Shown piece after piece: positions 16,156 through 19,911 of a stretch of DNA of 19,911 bases. A program made the position numbers and the translations under genes. Positions within the stretch are counted from its first letter, which is position 1. Every line of letters begins with the position of its first letter. The stretch is from contig JBJKPE010000166.1 of NCBI GenBank assembly GCA_046706685.1, positions 1-19,911 on the forward strand. The letters run 5' to 3'. The notes beneath the pieces are model-generated. The model did no database searches. It was not told the origin of the DNA and worked only from the letters and a program-made list of their open reading frames with translations. Source of the DNA: JARRRD01 sp046706685. Its GTDB lineage: Bacteria > Nitrospirota > Thermodesulfovibrionia > Thermodesulfovibrionales > UBA6898.

Positions 16156-17478
16156 TGTAGCGAGCACATAAACTGTCCGTATCTGTAGCACATAAACTGT
16201 CCGGATATGATTGGATGGCAAGGAGGAGCCATTCATGAGGCGGACAGAGCTACAACAGGAGGTACGGAAGATGCGATTTAAAGAGGCATATGACGGTTGG
16301 CAGAGGGGACGATTGACCCAGGAGGAGGCAGCATTGCTGCTGGGAGTGAGTGACCGTACATTTCGCCGTTATCTGGTACGGTACGAAGAGAGGGGGATGG
16401 AGGGGCTTGTGGATCAGCGTTTAGGGCAGGTATCGCACCGGAGTGCCCCGGTAGATGAGGTCATAGCCTTAGCTGACCTGTATAGTCGACGGTACCGTGG
16501 GTTTACAGTAAAGCACTTTTACAGCTGGTATCGACGAGCCCATAAGGGGGTGAGGAGCTACACCTGGGTAAAAAACAGGCTGCAGGAGCGGCAGTTGGTT
16601 CCTAAAGCGTCCCGCAAAGGAGTTCATCGAAAGCGTAGACCTCGTGCTCCTTATGTTGGCATGATGCTTCATCAGGACGGCTCCCGGCATGAATGGGTGC
16701 CGGGGAAGTTCTGGGACCTGATCGTCACCATGGATGACGCCACAGGAGAGCACTACTCGATGTTCTTTGTCGAGGAGGAGGGAACTCAAAGCAGTTTTCA
16801 GGGTATCCGGGGAGTTATTGACAGTCATGGGCTTTTTGCTTCGTTATACACCGATCGTGGAAGTCACTACTGGCATACTCCGGAGGCCGGGGGAAAGGTA
16901 AACAAGGAGATGCTTACTCAGTTTGGTCGAGCCATGAGACAGTTAGGGATTGAAATGATCCCCGCTTATTCACCGGAGGCTCGCGGCCGTTCTGAGAGGG
17001 CCTTTAAAACCCATCAGGATCGTCTTGTAAAAGAACTCGCCGTAGCCGGAATTACTGACATTAAAAAGGCCAATAAGTATATCGCTCATGTCTATATGCC
17101 TGCACATAACGCAGAGTTTGCCATGCTTCCCGAGGAGGCAAACAGCATGTTTGTACCGTGGGCAGGCAATCACTTGGAGGATATCCTCTGCGAACACTAC
17201 CACCGAACAGTAGGCAATGATAACTGCGTTAAGTTCAGTGGCCTGGTACTCCAAGTTCCCCCCGACAGGTATCGTTATCACTATGTGCGAGTCAAGGTAC
17301 AGGTTCATAGATACCCCGACGGGCGACTTGCAATCTTCCACGGTCCCAGAAAACTAGCAAACTATGACATCCGGGGTAAAGAGATCGCCGACGGACAGCA
17401 GAAGGCGGCGTAATGATTATTAACTTTAACCGGACAGTCTATGTGCTCTAAAACCGGACAACTCCATTTGTTGACAAC
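16156..17478 (+). mobile_element. Complete insertion sequence, ISNCY (IS1202-like) family, 1323 bp
   Basis: The element is bounded by perfect 17-bp direct repeats. Each end carries two copies of a box related to AGCACATAAACTGTCCG: 16163-16179 and 16187-16203(G) at the left, and inverted 17430-17447 (CCGGACAGTCTATGTGCT) and 17454-17470 (more diverged) at the right. Box ends are 24 bp apart at both ends, which fits transposase-binding sites. The extreme terminal bases are only partly inverted-repeat. It holds one DDE transposase gene read rightward, away from the defence operon. As I remember, members of the IS1202 group make unusually long target duplications, which agrees with the 17 bp seen. 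Confidence 0.88.
16235..17413 (+). CDS. DDE transposase, ISNCY/IS1202-like family
   Basis: Encodes 392 aa. An N-terminal helix-turn-helix region (LTQEEAALLLGVSDRTFRRYLVRYEERG, described here as residues 28-54) is followed by an RNase H-like DDE domain. The likely catalytic residues are D148 in HQDGS, D207 in YTDRGSHY and E254 in ARGRSERAF. The frame is intact from start to stop, so the element may still be active. I chose the ATG at 16235 because AAGGAGG (16220-16226) lies 8 nt upstream; an in-frame TTG at 16211 is less likely. It is transcribed opposite to the helicase operon. Confidence 0.9.
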   Translation: MRRTELQQEVRKMRFKEAYDGWQRGRLTQEEAALLLGVSDRTFRRYLVRYEERGMEGLVDQRLGQVSHRSAPVDEVIALADLYSRRYRGFTVKHFYSWYRRAHKGVRSYTWVKNRLQERQLVPKASRKGVHRKRRPRAPYVGMMLHQDGSRHEWVPGKFWDLIVTMDDATGEHYSMFFVEEEGTQSSFQGIRGVIDSHGLFASLYTDRGSHYWHTPEAGGKVNKEMLTQFGRAMRQLGIEMIPAYSPEARGRSERAFKTHQDRLVKELAVAGITDIKKANKYIAHVYMPAHNAEFAMLPEEANSMFVPWAGNHLEDILCEHYHRTVGNDNCVKFSGLVLQVPPDRYRYHYVRVKVQVHRYPDGRLAIFHGPRKLANYDIRGKEIADGQQKAA

Positions 17479-17495
17479 ATGCTCCGCACGCTAAC
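17479..17495. repeat. Right 17-bp target-site duplication of the insertion sequence
   Basis: Exact copy of 16139-16155 (ATGCTCCGCACGCTAAC), abutting the right end of the element. Confidence 0.92.
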
Positions 17496-17770
17496 CATCG
17501 AGGCCGCGGGGGCCTATAATATTTACCTTCCTCTTCGCAAAGTATAGTGGGGGAGCTATGTTGCAGACGGCAACCCACAAGAGTTGCAAGGTCCGAGATC
17601 TATTGGTTCAGTCAGAAGTAACGCCAGGACAGAGAGGGCATCTGCTTTCAGTTTCAGGAAAAACATCTTTGTGAGTCGTCCGGGGCGGAAGAGACTCAGC
17701 ACGACCTCCCATCAGTGGCCGAGCCCGGGACAGGCGGCCGGAAGGGTTAGGAATATGCAGTAGAGATATG
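17496..17770. other. Intergenic stretch with no recognised gene
   Basis: It begins with a perfect small inverted repeat, AGGCC/GGCCT (17501-17505 and 17511-17515). A 38-codon frame starting at an ATG near 17558, with GGGGGAG just upstream, ends at a TGA near 17674. A second frame is open from about 17551 to the TAG near 17763 without a convincing start. Neither translation resembles a family I know. Before the insertion this DNA lay directly upstream of the helicase operon, so it may contain distal regulatory sequence or the remains of a lost gene. Confidence 0.35.
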
Positions 17771-18940
17771 CTATGCCTGCCCCAGAGTGAAGTAGAACGT
17801 CGCCCCTTTTCCTACGGCGCCCTCAGCCCAGACACGTCCTCCGTGCCGGTGTATAATTCGCTGAACGGTCGCCAATCCTATTCCGGTGCCAGGAAATTCC
17901 TTTTCACCGTGAAGACGCTGAAATGGCGCAAAAAGACGGTCGGCGTACGCCATATCAAAGCCCGCACCATTATCGCGAACGTAATATGCCCGCAATCCGC
18001 TCTTTTCCGTTACTCCAAATTCGATCCTCGCGCCGTTTCGCCCTGAACTGAACTTGAAGGCATTGCCGATCAGGTTCTCCAGTGCTATGCGGAGCAGTCT
18101 GCTGTCGCCACTCTCACATATTCCCGGCGCAATGGAAACTTCAGCCGTATAATCCGAATGAGCGTTCTTGAGCCCCTGTCCGACATCTTCGGCAAGTGCG
18201 CTCAGATCAACCGTCCCCCTCCTCATCTCATCGCACGCCATCCTGGAGAGATCGAGGAGAGCTTCTATCAGTCCATTCATTTGACTGCTTGCAGAACACA
18301 TGCGATCGAGGTAATCCCTGCCCTGATCATCGAGAAAGCCCGCGTAGTCTTCCCTCACGATATTCAGGAAACTGCTGATTCTCCTCAGAGGGGCCTTGAG
18401 GTCGTGAGAGACGGAATAGCCGAAGGCCTCGAGTTCTCTGTTCGCGGCCTCCAGCTGGATCGACCTCTGTCTCAATTCTTCCTCGTATTTCTTGAATTCC
18501 GTTACGTCTTCCATAACCAGAAGGACAAATTTCTCTCCGCTGTATGTGAGCGGGTTGGCGCTTATCATGTAATAGGCCTCGACGACAGCACCGCCGTCAT
18601 TCAACCTCATCCTGGCTGTCTCACGGTATATTCCTTCCCCGCTGAAAGCCTTGCCGACGGAATTCCTGATGACGCAGTCCCGGCAGGAGGCGGAATGGCC
18701 GCACCCCTCCGGGACGGCATAGGAATTTATGCAGTGCAGGACTTCTCCGCCCCGCTTCATCGATACGGTTTCCTGCCCGCCTAAAACACTGGCTGCCGCC
18801 GAATTCAGATAAACTATGCGGACGTCAGAATCAACAACTAAGAGAAGTGACGGTATCGCATCCAACAGGTTCCGCAGGAAGTCGCCCTCTTGAAACGATC
18901 GTCTCCCGGCAATCATGTCTTCATCACCTCGCTGGTCCAT
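17771..18940 (-). CDS. Soluble PAS-domain sensor histidine kinase
   Basis: Encodes 389 aa, with no membrane segment. A PAS domain (about 20-148) is followed by a coiled-coil-like linker, a HisKA domain with the phospho-accepting H179 (YSVSHDLKAPLR), and a HATPase_c domain with N-box NLIGNAFKFS (N293), G1 DNGAGFD at 323-329 and G2 GTGIGLA at 351-357. All catalytic boxes are intact. The PAS domain contains a cysteine cluster, C70, C80, C86 and C89 (C-x9-C-x5-C-x2-C), suggesting metal or redox sensing. No response regulator is adjacent, so it is an orphan kinase here. An alternative start at 18916 (Met9) has a better Shine-Dalgarno sequence (GAGGTGA, 7 nt upstream) and would give 381 aa. Confidence 0.93.
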   Translation of the reverse strand: MDQRGDEDMIAGRRSFQEGDFLRNLLDAIPSLLLVVDSDVRIVYLNSAAASVLGGQETVSMKRGGEVLHCINSYAVPEGCGHSASCRDCVIRNSVGKAFSGEGIYRETARMRLNDGGAVVEAYYMISANPLTYSGEKFVLLVMEDVTEFKKYEEELRQRSIQLEAANRELEAFGYSVSHDLKAPLRRISSFLNIVREDYAGFLDDQGRDYLDRMCSASSQMNGLIEALLDLSRMACDEMRRGTVDLSALAEDVGQGLKNAHSDYTAEVSIAPGICESGDSRLLRIALENLIGNAFKFSSGRNGARIEFGVTEKSGLRAYYVRDNGAGFDMAYADRLFAPFQRLHGEKEFPGTGIGLATVQRIIHRHGGRVWAEGAVGKGATFYFTLGQA

Positions 18941-18955
18941 TTTCGAAGAACTCCG

Positions 18956-18984
18956 TTGAGCAATAGCCTTCTTAAAAATATATG
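18956..18984 (+). promoter_or_regulatory. Possible promoter of the small conserved protein gene
   Basis: TTGAGC at 18956-18961 and TATATG at 18979-18984 are 17 nt apart, about 38 nt upstream of the chosen TTG start. Each hexamer matches the consensus at four of six positions. Confidence 0.3.
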
Positions 18985-18986
18985 TT

Positions 18987-18992
18987 ATTATA
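18987..18992 (-). promoter_or_regulatory. Candidate -10 box for the histidine kinase
   Basis: A perfect TATAAT on the minus strand lies about 46 nt upstream of the kinase start. I see no good -35 hexamer at the right distance. It overlaps the rightward candidate promoter region, so the kinase and the small gene may be co-regulated or compete for polymerase. Confidence 0.3.
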
Positions 18993-19021
18993 CAAAAATT
19001 AAAAAGGAAGCGAGGCCACTT

Positions 19022-19279
19022 TTGAAGGAAGAGCTGTTAAAAGAAGAAGAAAAGAGAATGAGGCGTCTGAGATTTATCGTCAACCTCACCGAGGCGGTGC
19101 TGATTCAATCCAATCTTTCCCTGCCGGAGTCCCTGCAACTGATCGAAAATACCAAGAAGGCCGCTCTCGGCCTCTTTCCCGACAAGGAGTTCGTCTACGA
19201 TCTCGTATATACGCCGAGGTTCAGGAGGATCCTGGCCGAACGCTTCACAATACCCGGCAGCCTTTCGGGAATGAACTGA
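19022..19279 (+). CDS. Conserved small protein of unknown function
   Basis: Encodes 85 aa from a TTG at 19022, preceded by GAGG (19012-19015) 6 nt upstream. A first ATG in frame is at 19058. A basic, charged N-terminal helix (KEELLKEEEKRMRRLRF) leads to FIVNLTEAVLIQ, LPESLQLIENTKKAALGLFPDKEFVYDLVYTPRFRRIL and a short tail. I remember similar short hypothetical proteins (RLRF...LT.A...A..LFPDKE..FDL.Y.PRFRRIL) in Geobacter- and Nitrospirota-like genomes, but no function. No signal peptide or membrane segment is seen. It is divergent from the histidine kinase and convergent with the flavin reductase. Confidence 0.75.
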   Translation: MKEELLKEEEKRMRRLRFIVNLTEAVLIQSNLSLPESLQLIENTKKAALGLFPDKEFVYDLVYTPRFRRILAERFTIPGSLSGMN

Positions 19280-19283
19280 CCCC

Positions 19284-19298
19284 GGGCTTCCGGAGCCC
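19284..19298. terminator. Terminator-like hairpin between convergent genes
   Basis: GGGCT at 19284-19288 and AGCCC at 19294-19298 enclose a TCCGG loop, 4 nt after the stop of the small protein gene. No T-tract follows on either strand, so termination here is only possible. Confidence 0.28.
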
Positions 19299-19354
19299 CG
19301 CATAGACCTGCCGTTTCATAGAAAGGAAAACGGGCATATCAACCGCCAGGGATA

Positions 19355-19911
19355 CTATAAGCGCTTACCCATGGAGAAAGCCTTTCCGAGATGCCTTCCC
19401 ACGCCGTAGTAACTGCGGCTTTCGGGAGTAAATATGGCAGGCTTCAATTTTTCTATATCGGGCACGCCGTCCGCGTCGATTACCGACTCATCCGCCTTTA
19501 CGTCCATGATTTCTCCGATAAACTGCGTGTGGATACCGATTTCCACCGTTTTGAACACCTTGCACTCAATCACGAGCGGAAATTCCTTGACATACGGCGC
19601 GTCGACGAAGTCGCCTCTTACCGGTGTAAGGCCCGACTCCGCGAATTTGTCTACATTTTTCCCCGATACAGTTCCGAAATAATCGGCTTTACTGAGATAC
19701 TCCTCCGAAGGGATACTCAGGGTAAATGCCTGCCTCTCCAAGATGTTGCCGTAAGAAAAAGTGACTTTCCGCAGCGACACGGCGACACAAGGGGGGCTTG
19801 AGCAGCATATCCCTCCCCACGACGCGGTCATCACGTTGGCCCTTCCCTCTTTGTCGTAGCTTCCCACGACTAAAACCGGCGTCGGATAGAGCAGCGTCCT
19901 GGCACCCAAAG
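19355..19911 (-). CDS. Flavin reductase family protein (flavoredoxin-like), partial at window edge
   Basis: At least 184 aa are visible; the frame is open to the window edge and the family usually begins a few residues before the LGARTLLYP seen here, so the true start lies outside. The FMN-binding flavin-reductase-like domain is clear: YPTPVLVVGSYD, NVMTASWGGICCSSPPCVAVSLR, SYGNIL, FTLSIPSEEY, then DYFGTVSGKNVDKF and a C-terminal half with HTQFIGEIMDVKAD. Proteins of this type bind FMN and pass electrons from NAD(P)H or ferredoxin partners; flavoredoxin of sulphate reducers is the closest type I recall. The stop TAG is at 19355. Its physiological partner is not in the window. Confidence 0.9.
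   Translation of the reverse strand, partial: LGARTLLYPTPVLVVGSYDKEGRANVMTASWGGICCSSPPCVAVSLRKVTFSYGNILERQAFTLSIPSEEYLSKADYFGTVSGKNVDKFAESGLTPVRGDFVDAPYVKEFPLVIECKVFKTVEIGIHTQFIGEIMDVKADESVIDADGVPDIEKLKPAIFTPESRSYYGVGRHLGKAFSMGKRL

Noticed and set aside
16139..17495. 17-bp repeats as phage or integrative-element attachment sites
   Set aside because: They border a single-transposase element with its own terminal boxes; no integrase or tRNA gene is nearby, so target duplication explains them.
17470..17520. TTGACA (17471) and TATAAT (17515) as a promoter reading rightward
   Set aside because: The hexamers are 38 nt apart, far beyond a usable spacing, and lie on either side of the IS end.
1..19911. 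CRISPR array, tRNA or rRNA genes
   Set aside because: I saw no regularly spaced direct repeats and no cloverleaf or rRNA-like stretch anywhere in the window.

Overview
The window looks like a chromosomal stretch of a Gram-negative, probably anaerobic or micro-aerobic bacterium. Nitrospirota (Thermodesulfovibrionia-like) or Desulfobacterota would fit best. This rests on recalled family resemblances: a PutA without the N-terminal DNA-binding domain, a DUF5661 protein, a cysteine-rich PAS kinase, a flavoredoxin-like flavin reductase and a nested GTCATT...AATGAC hairpin repeat. No rRNA or marker gene is present, so the taxonomy is inference.

Layout. (1) 1-3746 is housekeeping DNA: a dispersed hairpin repeat, putA on the minus strand (proline to glutamate), and a divergent DUF5661 gene. 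(2) 3747-4098 is a gene-poor gap with one terminator-like hairpin. (3) 4099-16035 is a single leftward operon of about 12 kb with seven genes. In transcription order they are: an SNF2-type helicase with a C-terminal DUF3883/NOV_C domain; an AlbA_2 (Schlafen-type)/GHKL ATPase-like protein; a ParA-type ATPase; a DUF1156 Zn-ribbon adenine-specific DNA methylase; hicA; hicB; and a DUF499 P-loop ATPase. The first four genes overlap by 14, 4 and 8 nt, and hicA and hicB abut with no gap. (4) 16139-17495 is a complete insertion sequence of the ISNCY/IS1202 kind, with a DDE transposase, two subterminal boxes at each end 24 bp apart, and a perfect 17-bp target duplication. It landed about 100 bp upstream of the helicase start. 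(5) 17496-17770 has nothing I recognise. (6) 17771-19911 holds a soluble PAS histidine kinase, a divergent small conserved protein, and a flavin reductase cut by the window edge.

How the genes may work together. The 12-kb operon looks like an anti-phage or restriction-modification-type system. The methylase would mark self DNA. The DUF499 ATPase and the SNF2 protein would detect or translocate on non-self DNA. The DUF3883 domain carries a GFD...EVK arrangement that could be a PD-(D/E)XK nuclease site. The AlbA_2 and ParA proteins would be sensor or regulatory NTP-binding parts. HicAB, embedded between methylase and ATPase, would be an abortive or addiction module. DUF1156, DUF499 and SNF2 proteins are known from defence islands and BREX/DISARM-like loci. 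No PglZ, DrmA/DrmB, phospholipase-D protein or Hsd subunit is visible, so this combination, with ParA, AlbA_2 and HicAB inside one coupled operon, is the best candidate for an under-described system here.
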